Of a DNA stretch of 64,000 nt, positions 9,533 to 19,416 are shown in pieces. A program made the position numbers and the translations under genes. Source of the DNA: an uncultured Flavobacteriaceae bacterium (GTDB lineage Bacteria; Bacteroidota; Bacteroidia; Flavobacteriales; Flavobacteriaceae); NCBI GenBank assembly GCA_949372605.1, contig CASIAE010000009.1:38844-102843 (forward strand). Reading direction: 5' to 3'. Numbering within the stretch: the stretch's first letter is position 1; the number at the start of each line of letters is the position of its first letter. The notes under the pieces were generated by a model that was given only the letters and a program-made list of their open reading frames with translations, did no database searches and was not told where the DNA came from.

Positions 9533-10564
9533 TTATTTAATCAAAATATTTTTAAAACGCTCAAGATTTTTCAAAGTAATTCCAGTTCCTCTAACAACAG
9601 CTTGTAGCGGATCCTCTGCAATATAAACTGGTAAATCAGTTTTCCTTGACAGGCGCACATCTAATCCTCTAAGTAGTGCACCGCCGCCGGCTAAATATAT
9701 TCCAGTATTATAAATGTCAGCAGCTAACTCAGGTGGGGTTTGAGAGAGTGCTTCCATAATAGCATCTTCAATTCTAATGATAGATTTATCAAGTGCTTTT
9801 GCAATCTCAGTGTAGGAAACCATTGTTTGTTTTGGTTTTCCCGTCACTAGGTCACGGCCCTGAACAGACATGTCCTCTGGAGGGTTTTCAAGGTCCTCGA
9901 TAACGGCACCAATCATGATTTTTATTTTTTCTGCAGTTCGCTCTCCAATATAAAGATTGTGTTTGCTTCTCATGAAGTTAATGATGTCATTCGTAAAAAC
10001 ATCTCCAGCGATTTTAACAGATTTATCGCAAACAATTCCTGAAAGTGCAATAACTGCGATTTCGGTAGTCCCTCCTCCGATATCTACGATCATGTTTCCC
10101 TTTGGTTGCATGATGTCAATTCCAATTCCAATTGCCGCTGCCATTGGCTCGTGAATTAAGTAAACTTCTTTTCCGTTTACTCGTTCTGCAGATTCCTTAA
10201 CCGCTCGCATTTCTACTTCTGTTATGCCAGAAGGAATGCAAATCACAATCCGTAAGGAAGGCGTGAAAAATCTATTTTTAAGTGTAGGTATGCTTTTGAT
10301 CAATGTATTGATCATTTGCTCAGAAGCATTAAAATCTGCAATGACACCATCCTTAAGCGGTCGGATAGTTTTTATGTTTTCATGAGTTTTACCCTGCATC
10401 ATGCTCGCTTCATTACCGATGGCAATTATTTTGCCGGTAGTTCGATCAATTGCAACAATAGAAGGACTATCCACAACAACTTTATCATTGTGAATAATAA
10501 GAGTATTTGCGGTTCCAAGATCAATTGCAATCTCTTCAGTCAAAAATCCCATGAAATTTTTCAT
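9533..10564 (-). CDS. mreB: Rod-shape determining actin homologue MreB
   Basis: MreB forms membrane-associated filaments that guide side-wall synthesis. The actin-fold signatures are clear: IDLGTANTLI (phosphate 1, near 15), VDIGGGTTEIAVI (phosphate 2, near 162), and GIYLAGGGALLRGLD (adenosine loop, near 288). The 343-residue length fits. It follows purH by 22 bases on the same strand. Confidence 0.97.
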   Translation of the reverse strand: MKNFMGFLTEEIAIDLGTANTLIIHNDKVVVDSPSIVAIDRTTGKIIAIGNEASMMQGKTHENIKTIRPLKDGVIADFNASEQMINTLIKSIPTLKNRFFTPSLRIVICIPSGITEVEMRAVKESAERVNGKEVYLIHEPMAAAIGIGIDIMQPKGNMIVDIGGGTTEIAVIALSGIVCDKSVKIAGDVFTNDIINFMRSKHNLYIGERTAEKIKIMIGAVIEDLENPPEDMSVQGRDLVTGKPKQTMVSYTEIAKALDKSIIRIEDAIMEALSQTPPELAADIYNTGIYLAGGGALLRGLDVRLSRKTDLPVYIAEDPLQAVVRGTGITLKNLERFKNILIK

Positions 10565-10586
10565 TTATTTCTTAAAGGTATAAAAA

Positions 10587-12110
10587 TTAATGCTTAAAAT
10601 GACGTGTTCCTGTTAACACCATTGACATTTTTTTTTCATTACAAAAATCTATCGAAAGTTGATCTTTTATTGAACCGCCTGGCTGCAAAACAGATCTTAT
10701 TCCAGCATTGTATGCTATTTCAACACAATCTGGAAAAGGGAAAAAAGCATCACTTGCCATGACAGAGTCTTTAAGGTTGAACTTGAAATGATTTGCTTTC
10801 TCAATCGAATGATTTAAGGCGTCGACTCGAGAAGTTTGTCCAGTTCCAGAAGCCAACAACTGTTTATTTTTGACTAAAACAATTGTGTTTGACTTGGTGT
10901 GTTTACATATTTTAGAAGCAAAAAGAAGGTCATCAATTTGACCCTTTGAAGGTTTAATTTCGGTAATCATTTTCAAATCATCAACTGCATCTGTTTTATT
11001 GTCCTTTTCTTGCTGTAGCAAGCCATTTAAACAGCTTCTAACGGTCGAGGAAGGCAATTCAGTTCCTTTTTGAATGAGTAAAATACGATTCTTTTTTTGT
11101 TTTAGGACACTTAGCGCATCATCGCTAAAGGAAGGCGCAATTACTACTTCACAAAACAGCGAATGAATTTCGGTAGCCGTTTCAGCATCAATTTCTTTGT
11201 TAGAAACCAACACTCCTCCAAAAGCAGAAACAGGATCACCAGCTAGGGCATCAACATAAGCTTGTTTCAGGTCTTTCCTTTGAGCAAAACCACAAGCATT
11301 GTTATGCTTTAAGATCCCAAAAGTGGGATCTTCATCATAGAATTCAGTAATTAAATTAACGGCAGCATCAATGTCAAGAAGGTTGTTGTAGGAAATTTCT
11401 TTTCCGTGAACTTGCTCCAGTAAGTCCCCTAATGGTCCAAAAAAGTAACCCTCCTGATGAGGATTCTCTCCATAGCGCAGTCGTTTAGATTCTTTAATGC
11501 TTAATTTAAGAACTGTTTTTTCTTTGTTAAAATAATTAAAAATCGCCGAATCATAGTGAGAAGAAGTTTGGAATGCTTTGGCAGAAAAATATTTTCTATC
11601 GCTCAGTTCTGGACTTCCATCTTTTGTAATTATTAAATTTAAAAACTCATCATAATCATTCTTGTCAGAAATACAGATTACATCCTTAAAATTCTTTGCA
11701 GCAGCGCGAATTAAAGCAACACCTCCGATGTCAATTTTTTCTATAATCTCCTCCTCCGATGCACCAGTAGCTACTGTGTCTTCAAAAGGATAGAGGTCAA
11801 CAATCACAAGATCAATTTGAGGAATCTCATAAGCCTCAAGAGCTTCAATATCCTTGGGTTCTTCCTGTCGGTTAAGAATACCGCCAAATATTTTAGGATG
11901 AAGTGTTTTCACTCTTCCTCCTAGAATTGAAGGATAGCCCGTCACATCTTCTACAGCCACGACGTTATATCCCAAATCGCGGATAAAACTTTCGGTTCCT
12001 CCAGTCGAATAAAACGTTACTCCCATTTTATTCAATTTATGAATAATTGGTGCCAATCCAGTTTTATGAAAAACAGAGATTAGTGCAGAAGAAATTTTCT
12101 TTTGGCTCAT
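10587..12110 (-). CDS. purH: Bifunctional AICAR transformylase / IMP cyclohydrolase
   Basis: PurH performs the last two steps of de novo IMP synthesis: formyl transfer to AICAR and ring closure. The N-terminal MGS-like cyclohydrolase domain (about 1-150) shows SVFHKTGL and YSTGGTE. The AICARFT domain follows, with RYGENPHQ near 210 and LKHNNACG near 265 carrying the Lys-His pair of the active site. Length 507 is typical. It leads the run into mreB with only 22 bases between, so it probably shares a transcript with the cell-shape genes. Confidence 0.97.
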   Translation of the reverse strand: MSQKKISSALISVFHKTGLAPIIHKLNKMGVTFYSTGGTESFIRDLGYNVVAVEDVTGYPSILGGRVKTLHPKIFGGILNRQEEPKDIEALEAYEIPQIDLVIVDLYPFEDTVATGASEEEIIEKIDIGGVALIRAAAKNFKDVICISDKNDYDEFLNLIITKDGSPELSDRKYFSAKAFQTSSHYDSAIFNYFNKEKTVLKLSIKESKRLRYGENPHQEGYFFGPLGDLLEQVHGKEISYNNLLDIDAAVNLITEFYDEDPTFGILKHNNACGFAQRKDLKQAYVDALAGDPVSAFGGVLVSNKEIDAETATEIHSLFCEVVIAPSFSDDALSVLKQKKNRILLIQKGTELPSSTVRSCLNGLLQQEKDNKTDAVDDLKMITEIKPSKGQIDDLLFASKICKHTKSNTIVLVKNKQLLASGTGQTSRVDALNHSIEKANHFKFNLKDSVMASDAFFPFPDCVEIAYNAGIRSVLQPGGSIKDQLSIDFCNEKKMSMVLTGTRHFKH

Positions 12111-12365
12111 AATTTTACTTTTATTTTTTGTCTTAGCATTTACTGAGACTAAATTGTTTCAAAAACGGACGCATCTAGAATAATTGCAAGATGACATTTA
12201 GATGAAAAATATGTTTAGATTAAAATCATTAAAATATTAATAGCTTTTTAAGTACTTTAGTTAAAAATAGCTCGAATGTTGTTTCAAGCAAAAATATTAA
12301 AAAACATCAAAGAGAATCTATCTTTTTATTAATATTTTAATTCGTCCAATTTCACTTCAATTTAA
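12111..12365. other. Divergent intergenic region purH / metal module
   Basis: The 255 bases are very AT-rich and hold no ORF of note. On the minus strand the complement of 12289-12296 reads TATTTTTG, matching the -7 consensus, but no TTG sits at the right distance, so I do not claim a promoter. I see no dyad resembling a metal-regulator operator. Confidence 0.3.
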
Positions 12366-13079
12366 ATGAATCAAAGATTAAAAATAACTGGGATGACTTG
12401 CGGAAATTGCAAAAGTAGCGTCCTTGAAAAGCTGTCTTTTTTTAAAGAAATTAATGTTGCCAAAATAGATTTAAACTCAGGTATTACGGATTTAGAAGTG
12501 ACTCAAAAAATATCGTTGAATTTAATTAACGAGCAACTAAATCCAAAATATAAAGCTGAAATATTCATTGAAAACACAAGTATTGATAATGGTACTGAAT
12601 CTTCTGAATCGAAATGGAGACAATTGTTTCCTTTATTTTTGATTTTCGGCTACCTTATCGCTGGAACCTTTTATCTTCAAAAAGAATTATTAACCATCGA
12701 AGGATTCATGTGTGATTTTATGGGTTTGTTTTTTATCGTTTTTAGTTTTTTCAAGTTTCTTGATTACAATGGATTTCCAGCATCTTTTGCCCAATACGAC
12801 CCTTTGGCAAAAAAAAGTCTTCTTTATGCCAAAGTTTATCCGTTTTTAGAAACAGTACTTGGTGTCCTTTTTTTAATGCGCTGGAAATTAGACATCGCCT
12901 TGTGGGTTACGTTGATTGTATTGTCGATGACTACTATTGGCGTTTTACTTTCTTTATTAAAGAAAAATAAAATTTCATGCGCTTGCCTCGGTACAGCTTT
13001 GAAGCTTCCCATGTCTGAAGCGACTTTAATTGAGAATTTTATTATGTTGATCATGAGCGTTTCAATGTTAATTAACTAA
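12366..13079 (+). CDS. HMA domain fused to a MauE/DoxX-like membrane protein
   Basis: An N-terminal heavy-metal-associated domain (about 1-65) carries MTCGNC, with metal-binding Cys12 and Cys15. It is followed by a four- or five-helix membrane part (about 88-236) resembling the MauE family, including FPASFAQYDPLAKKS near 140 and a Cys pair in SCACLG near 202. The fold suggests handling of a soft metal such as Cu(I), or thiol redox chemistry, at the membrane. It starts the plus-strand module and is followed after 28 bases by a TonB receptor and then a second HMA protein. The copper assignment is by context, not by any decisive residue. Confidence 0.8.
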   Translation: MNQRLKITGMTCGNCKSSVLEKLSFFKEINVAKIDLNSGITDLEVTQKISLNLINEQLNPKYKAEIFIENTSIDNGTESSESKWRQLFPLFLIFGYLIAGTFYLQKELLTIEGFMCDFMGLFFIVFSFFKFLDYNGFPASFAQYDPLAKKSLLYAKVYPFLETVLGVLFLMRWKLDIALWVTLIVLSMTTIGVLLSLLKKNKISCACLGTALKLPMSEATLIENFIMLIMSVSMLIN

Positions 13080-13107
13080 TTTTGTTTAAAACGTTGAAAA
13101 ATAAATT

Positions 13108-15336
13108 GTGAAAATACAGGTCGTGATTTTGTGCCTAAGTTGGATTGTAACTTTTTCGCAGGACAATCTTTCCGGAACAATTAAGTATAAAGAAAACAAT
13201 AAAATCTTCCCTGTAGCGGGCGCAAACCTTTATTGGGAAAATATCTCAAAAGGTACGGTGAGCGATGAGCAGGGAGGGTTTTCCTTAGAAAGAGATGTAG
13301 CTAGCAATGTTTTAATAATTAGTCATTTAGGATTTGAAACAGATACCCTGATTGTGAATTCTAACGAAAGACTTGATCATTTCTTAATCCCAGATAATGA
13401 AGACGAATTGGAGGAGGTTACGCTTATTCAACGCAGAAAATCTTTACAGAAATCCTTTATTGAGGTACAAAACATTATAAAAGTTAGTAGCGCCGAATTG
13501 CTCAAGGCAGCTTGTTGTAATCTTTCAGAAAGCTTTGAAACCAATCCTGCCATCGATGTAAACTTTTCGGATGCTTTGACAGGAACCAAGCAGATCAAAA
13601 TGTTGGGGCTTTCGAGTCCCTATTTACTGATTTCTGAAGAAAATATTCCAATGGTTCGGGGGGCTTCTCAGGCCTATGGATTGACATTTACACCAGGAAC
13701 ATGGATCGAAAGTATACAAATTAGTAAAGGCGCCGGGAGTGTTACCCATGGATTTGAAAGCATCTCGGGAGAGATAAATACAGAGTTAACAAAACCATTA
13801 ACAGATGTTCCTTTTTTCCTTAACCTTTTTGGCTCAGGTAATGGTCGATTCGAATTAAATTCACATTTCAATAGGAAGCTGAGCGATCGTTTACATTTAG
13901 GGTTATACCTACACGGTAATCAAAGGAAGGAAAAGTTTGATAGAAATAAGGATGGTTTTTTGGACCAACCGCTTGCCCAGCAGTTCAATATCATGAACCG
14001 TTGGCAATATATTTTTCCTGAAAAAGGTTGGGTGAGTTTTTTGAGTTGGCGATGGATGAATGATCAGAAACTAAGCGGGACAGTTAATTTTAAACCCCAC
14101 TTAGACAGCGGAAAGACAACAAATTGGGGGAGCGAAATTAAAACTAACCGATTTGATGCTTCTTTCAAACTGGGTTATGTTTTTCCTAAGCTTCCCTATC
14201 AAAGTTTTGGTTTTCAAAGTGCCTATAGTAATCATGATCAAGATTCTTACTACGGACTGCGTATTTATGACATTAATCATAAAAGTTTTTACACCAATAT
14301 TTTATTTAATTCCATCATTGGGAATACACTCAATAAGTTCAAGTCTGGGATTAATTTTAGTCATGATGAATATGACGAGCAAGTAAATAATTTCAATTAC
14401 TTAAGAACAGACCAAAATGTTGGCGCTTTCTTTGAATTCTCACATGATAATAATGAAAACTTTAGCTGGATAGGAGGTATTAGAATTGATGTTCACAACA
14501 GACTGGGAACTTTTGTCACCCCCCGTTTTCACCTCAAGTATTTGCCCCTCGAAAAATTTGTTATCCGATTGTCAACTGGAAGCGGTCGAAAATCTGCAAA
14601 TATATTTGCTGAAAATCAAACTTTATTTGCAACCAATAGAAAAATTAACATAACCAGTTCGGGAGGCCAGATTTATGGTTTAAGACCAGAAAAAGCTTGG
14701 AATTATGGACTAAGTCTTAGTAAATCTTTTAAAATAGGATCAGATAATTTAACGGTCTCAGCCGATTATTATATCACAGATTTTGTAGATCAAGTTGTTG
14801 TTGATTGGGAAAAGTCAGAAGAGATTTCTTTTTATAATTTAACAGGGAATAGCAGTGCAAAAAGTTTTCAGTTTGAAGTAGACTTTACTCATAACCTATG
14901 GAATTTTCGAACAGCTTACAAGAATTATGACGTTAAATTAGATTATAAAAGTGGATCGTTGCGAAAACCCTTGCAAGCAAGAAATCGATTTTTCGCCAAC
15001 GTTGGTTTTGAATCTAACTTGACAGCTAAAGACCAACAATGGAGATGGGATTTGACATATCATTTGGTTGGAACCCAAAGATTGGTTGAAACTACTAGGG
15101 ATAAAGCAAATAGCTATTCTCCAAATTACTCACTTTGGAATTCACAATTGACCAGGGTTTTTTCTGAAACTTTCGAATTATATCTGGGAGGAGAAAACAT
15201 TGGAAACTACAGGCAAACCAATCCTATTATTGGTGTGGAAAACCCATTTGGACCTAATTTTGATGCCTCACAAGTTTATGCACCCGTCTTTGGAAACATG
15301 ATATACGCAGGTTTGCGTTTTAAAATTAAACCATAA
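13108..15336 (+). CDS. TonB-dependent outer-membrane receptor, probably for copper
   Basis: This active outer-membrane importer has a signal peptide (1-18), a carboxypeptidase-regulatory-like domain (about 20-105), a plug domain (about 115-235, with MLGLSSPYLL and IQISKGAGSV) and a 22-strand barrel to residue 742. A Cys-Cys pair in the plug near residue 136 (AACCNLSESFETNP) is, from memory, a hallmark of flavobacterial receptors found beside HMA proteins and could be a metal site. The start is GTG at 13108; an upstream TTG runs into a stop. Flanked on both sides by HMA genes, it is probably a metal receptor, copper being the likeliest cargo. Confidence 0.88.
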   Translation: MKIQVVILCLSWIVTFSQDNLSGTIKYKENNKIFPVAGANLYWENISKGTVSDEQGGFSLERDVASNVLIISHLGFETDTLIVNSNERLDHFLIPDNEDELEEVTLIQRRKSLQKSFIEVQNIIKVSSAELLKAACCNLSESFETNPAIDVNFSDALTGTKQIKMLGLSSPYLLISEENIPMVRGASQAYGLTFTPGTWIESIQISKGAGSVTHGFESISGEINTELTKPLTDVPFFLNLFGSGNGRFELNSHFNRKLSDRLHLGLYLHGNQRKEKFDRNKDGFLDQPLAQQFNIMNRWQYIFPEKGWVSFLSWRWMNDQKLSGTVNFKPHLDSGKTTNWGSEIKTNRFDASFKLGYVFPKLPYQSFGFQSAYSNHDQDSYYGLRIYDINHKSFYTNILFNSIIGNTLNKFKSGINFSHDEYDEQVNNFNYLRTDQNVGAFFEFSHDNNENFSWIGGIRIDVHNRLGTFVTPRFHLKYLPLEKFVIRLSTGSGRKSANIFAENQTLFATNRKINITSSGGQIYGLRPEKAWNYGLSLSKSFKIGSDNLTVSADYYITDFVDQVVVDWEKSEEISFYNLTGNSSAKSFQFEVDFTHNLWNFRTAYKNYDVKLDYKSGSLRKPLQARNRFFANVGFESNLTAKDQQWRWDLTYHLVGTQRLVETTRDKANSYSPNYSLWNSQLTRVFSETFELYLGGENIGNYRQTNPIIGVENPFGPNFDASQVYAPVFGNMIYAGLRFKIKP

Positions 15337-15353
15337 CCATTAAATTTATATTT

Positions 15354-15692
15354 ATGAAAAAATTATTTTTAATCTTAATGCTACTCCCCTTGGGAATACA
15401 TGCTCAGGAGAAATCAAAAAAAAATGTGAAAACTGAATTTACAGTTGTTGGAAATTGTGATGCTTGTCAAAAAAGAATCGAAAAAGCAGCCTTTTCAGTT
15501 AAGGGGGTTAAAATGGCAAACTGGGACATTCCATCTAATGTGATTACTATTATTTATGATCAAAGAAAAGTTCATTTAGACAGCATTCATAAATCAATTT
15601 CAGCAATTGGACATGACACGGAAAAGAGTTTTTCTTCGCTTGCAGTTTATGATGCATTACCTCTTTGTTGTCAATACATTAGAAAAGAATAG
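15354..15692 (+). CDS. Periplasmic heavy-metal-associated (HMA) protein
   Basis: After a signal peptide (1-18) a single HMA domain carries GNCDAC, with Cys35 and Cys38 as metal ligands, and ends in a Cys-Cys pair (105-106) seven residues from the C-terminus. The 112-residue product should act as a periplasmic metallochaperone receiving metal from the receptor just upstream (17 bases away). The extra C-terminal Cys pair is reminiscent of the CC pair in the receptor plug. Copper is the likely metal by family and context. Confidence 0.85.
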   Translation: MKKLFLILMLLPLGIHAQEKSKKNVKTEFTVVGNCDACQKRIEKAAFSVKGVKMANWDIPSNVITIIYDQRKVHLDSIHKSISAIGHDTEKSFSSLAVYDALPLCCQYIRKE

Positions 15693-15696
15693 ACGT

Positions 15697-15730
15697 AAAA
15701 AAAACCTGCTTTTTTAAAGCAGGTTTTTTT
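15697..15730. terminator. Bidirectional rho-independent terminator between HMA gene and groEL
   Basis: An A-tract, then ACCTGCTTT, a short T/A loop, AAAGCAGGT and a T-tract form a strong hairpin that works in both directions. It lies between two convergent genes (stops at 15692 and 15746), exactly where a shared terminator is expected. Confidence 0.9.
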
Positions 15731-15745
15731 AATACTAAAACGGAA

Positions 15746-17383
<1,638 letters not shown>

Positions 17384-17400
17384 TTATGTGTTATTTTTTG

Positions 17401-17679
17401 TTATACAATAGCGAGAATATCGGCTTCTCTCATGATTAAATAATCGTTTCCTTCGTGCTGAAGTTCAGTTCCAGAATATTTCCCGTATAAAACGTTGTCG
17501 CCAACTTTTAATGTTACAGGGTTTTCCTTAGTCCCAGGACCAACAGCGACTACAATTCCTCTTTGAGGTTTCTCTTTTGCTGTGTCAGGGATGATTATAC
17601 CCGAAGAAGTTTTGGTTTCTGCAGCAGCAGATTCAATTAAAACTCTATCCGCTAGCGGTTGAATATTTAGTTTACTCAT
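17401..17679 (-). CDS. groES: Co-chaperonin GroES
   Basis: GroES caps the GroEL ring. The 92-residue protein shows the family pattern: PLADRVLIE near the start, the mobile loop around TSSGIIIPD, and [13 protein letters not shown] near 65. It directly precedes groEL. The 110 bases upstream separate it from secG and carry a repeated TGACA motif (see 17739-17782). Confidence 0.98.
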   Translation of the reverse strand: MSKLNIQPLADRVLIESAAAETKTSSGIIIPDTAKEKPQRGIVVAVGPGTKENPVTLKVGDNVLYGKYSGTELQHEGNDYLIMREADILAIV

Positions 17680-17738
17680 TTGATTGATATTTTTAATTTA
17701 TTTAATGATTTCATAAATCGTGCCATTCAATTGTTGTG

Positions 17739-17782
17739 TGACAAATTGATGTTTTAATTGACGTAAGGCTGACAGCATGACA
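17739..17782. promoter_or_regulatory. TGACA repeat cluster upstream of groES
   Basis: TGACAGCATGACA (17770-17782) is a direct repeat with a 3-base spacer, and further copies TGACA (17739-17743) and TGACG (17759-17763) lie between it and groES. On the groES sense strand it reads TGTCA-N3-TGTCA. No CIRCE element is present. A similar TGTCA-N3-TGTCA lies upstream of miaB on the opposite strand sense. Function as a heat-shock or regulator site is inference only. Confidence 0.4.
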
Positions 17783-17789
17783 TAAGTTG

Positions 17790-18134
17790 TTATTGTTCAG
17801 GGGTCGCGACTGGTATTTCAGGAATCACTTCAGGAATTGATTCAGGAATGAATTCTTCAATTGCATTGTCTTGAATCAATCGAGAATCGGTAGGTTCGTT
17901 GTCAGAAGTTAAAGAGATGTTAGAAAGTAAGATAAGAACCAATAAAAGTGTGGCTAAAATCCAAGTACTTCGATCTAGAAAATCAGAAGTTTTTTGGACT
18001 CCACCCATCTGTTGTGCTCCAGCTCCAAAAGAAGAAGAGAGTCCTCCACCCTTGGGGTTTTGAACCATTACCACTAGGATTAGTAAAAAACAAACGAAGA
18101 TTATTAATCCAATAAATATTGAAAAAGTGCTCAT
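17790..18134 (-). CDS. secG: Preprotein translocase subunit SecG
   Basis: SecG assists SecYE-mediated export. Two membrane helices (about 4-24 and 54-74) flank the conserved QNPKGGGLSSSFG loop near 25. The C-terminal 30 residues are an acidic, proline-rich tail (about 85-114), common in Bacteroidetes SecG. It lies 14 bases after the TPR-like gene in the minus-strand run from miaB to groEL. Confidence 0.93.
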   Translation of the reverse strand: MSTFSIFIGLIIFVCFLLILVVMVQNPKGGGLSSSFGAGAQQMGGVQKTSDFLDRSTWILATLLLVLILLSNISLTSDNEPTDSRLIQDNAIEEFIPESIPEVIPEIPVATPEQ

Positions 18135-18148
18135 ATCAAGTCAAGTTG

Positions 18149-18880
18149 TTATTGTTTTTGCAAACGTTTTATTTCTTTTATTTGCCTTGCAAAGAAAACA
18201 TTTTTTTCCGGATATTTCAAACTTAATATTTTGTAGGCTCTTATTGCTTTTCCATATTTTTTTTGTTTATTAAAAACCTTGGCTAGGGTTTCGGTCATCA
18301 GCTCTTCTGGTTGGTAAATATTTTCAACTTCTATCGGTGAGCTTTCTGTTTTTCCAACGGGCGATATTTTTGGGTCATTTTCAATAAAAAGATCAATAAT
18401 AGAGAGCTTGTCACTCAACGGACTTTTTTCAATCGTTGTCTGAATTCCTTTTTCCTCAGTAAAGATTATCCAGTCCGTAAAACTCAATTCAATTTCAGCG
18501 CTATTTGTTTCTTCAATTTTAACTTCAGCTTGTATTACCGGCTGTTTATTGACAATGGATTTTACTTTTTTTGTTTTAGTAGGCTCAGCTTTTTGTCTGG
18601 CTACTTTTAATTTAACAGGCTTAGTTTTTAACTTTATGGGACTTTGAATGGCTATTTTTAAGACGCTTCTGTTGCTCGATAGTACGGCTGTTTTATTCAA
18701 GACTTTTTGATAATCTAAATCGTTTCTGAGTTTAAGTGCCTTTGCATAAAAAACATGAGAGGATTGGAAATAGGGGAACTCTTCTGTTATGTTTTTCAGA
18801 TCAGCTAAAGTTTGATCATTAAAAGGATTAAAATTATTGATGATTTTAAAAAAGTCTACTTCCTTTGCCATACTTACCAT
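18149..18880 (-). CDS. TPR-like protein of unknown function
   Basis: I do not recognise a named family. The 243-residue product has a helical N-terminal part with an FPYFQSSHVFYAKALKLR stretch (about 31-48), a Lys-rich middle (about 84-112), and a C-terminal helical pair around ETLAKVFNKQKKYGKAIRA that looks like a tetratricopeptide repeat. No signal peptide is seen, so it is probably cytoplasmic. Its ATG overlaps the lptE stop in ATGGTAA and it precedes secG, so an envelope or secretion role is possible but unproven. Confidence 0.75.
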   Translation of the reverse strand: MVSMAKEVDFFKIINNFNPFNDQTLADLKNITEEFPYFQSSHVFYAKALKLRNDLDYQKVLNKTAVLSSNRSVLKIAIQSPIKLKTKPVKLKVARQKAEPTKTKKVKSIVNKQPVIQAEVKIEETNSAEIELSFTDWIIFTEEKGIQTTIEKSPLSDKLSIIDLFIENDPKISPVGKTESSPIEVENIYQPEELMTETLAKVFNKQKKYGKAIRAYKILSLKYPEKNVFFARQIKEIKRLQKQ

Positions 18881-19416
18881 TTAGCCAGTGTGGCATTGAA
18901 AATATTTTGAGTCAAACGTTCGAAAATTTCATCGTGAGCAGCTCCTTTGATGTCATATAACTGTTGTTCTGCTGGGAAATCATAAAAGAAAGAGAAACGA
19001 CTTTCAAAGTCGTCTTCCTCATTATTCACATTGGTATATCGCAAATTTATGGTAACTGTCAATCTGTTTTGAGCAGCGGTTAAATTAGCCGTTGAGGTCA
19101 TTGGAGTAACGCTATATTCAACAATTTCCCCTTCATAAAATAAGTCCCCATTTGAGGATACCAGATTCAAGTTGGTCTGATTTAATATAATATCTTGAAG
19201 TTGGAGGGTAAAATCTCGATCTACTCCAGGTTCAACCGTAGATCCGGGTCGACTCCCGGCTTGATTTTCAAAATAATCCACTTGAAAAGATTTTGCTCCT
19301 GCCGGTATAGAAGCTCCAGTAAAAGAATAGATGCCGCATCCAAAAGTGAAGACCAGCAGTGTTAAAAAAATAAATTGACTTTTAATGTTATGCATCTTCC
19401 AAATCTTGAAGGTCAA
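18874..19416 (-). CDS. lptE: LPS-assembly lipoprotein LptE
   Basis: LptE plugs the LptD barrel and helps insert lipopolysaccharide into the outer membrane. The likely start is ATG at 19395 (eighth codon), which overlaps the preceding stop in ATGCATAA and gives a signal peptide ending in a lipobox near TFGCG, with the lipidated Cys about 20 residues in. The rest is a beta-rich domain with IYSFTGASIPAGAKS, QDIILNQTNL and LTVTINLRY, as in Bacteroidetes LptE. It sits between the sigma-54 activator and the TPR-like gene with overlaps on both sides. Confidence 0.88.
   Translation of the reverse strand: MTFKIWKMHNIKSQFIFLTLLVFTFGCGIYSFTGASIPAGAKSFQVDYFENQAGSRPGSTVEPGVDRDFTLQLQDIILNQTNLNLVSSNGDLFYEGEIVEYSVTPMTSTANLTAAQNRLTVTINLRYTNVNNEEDDFESRFSFFYDFPAEQQLYDIKGAAHDEIFERLTQNIFNATLAKW

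Noticed and set aside
12289..12296. -7 element for purH
   Set aside because: TATTTTTG fits the consensus on the minus strand, but no TTG lies 17-23 bases upstream and the leader would be about 170 bases.
17680..17789. CIRCE (HrcA) element upstream of groES
   Set aside because: I searched for TTAGCACTC-N9-GAGTGCTAA and found no match; only TGACA repeats are present.
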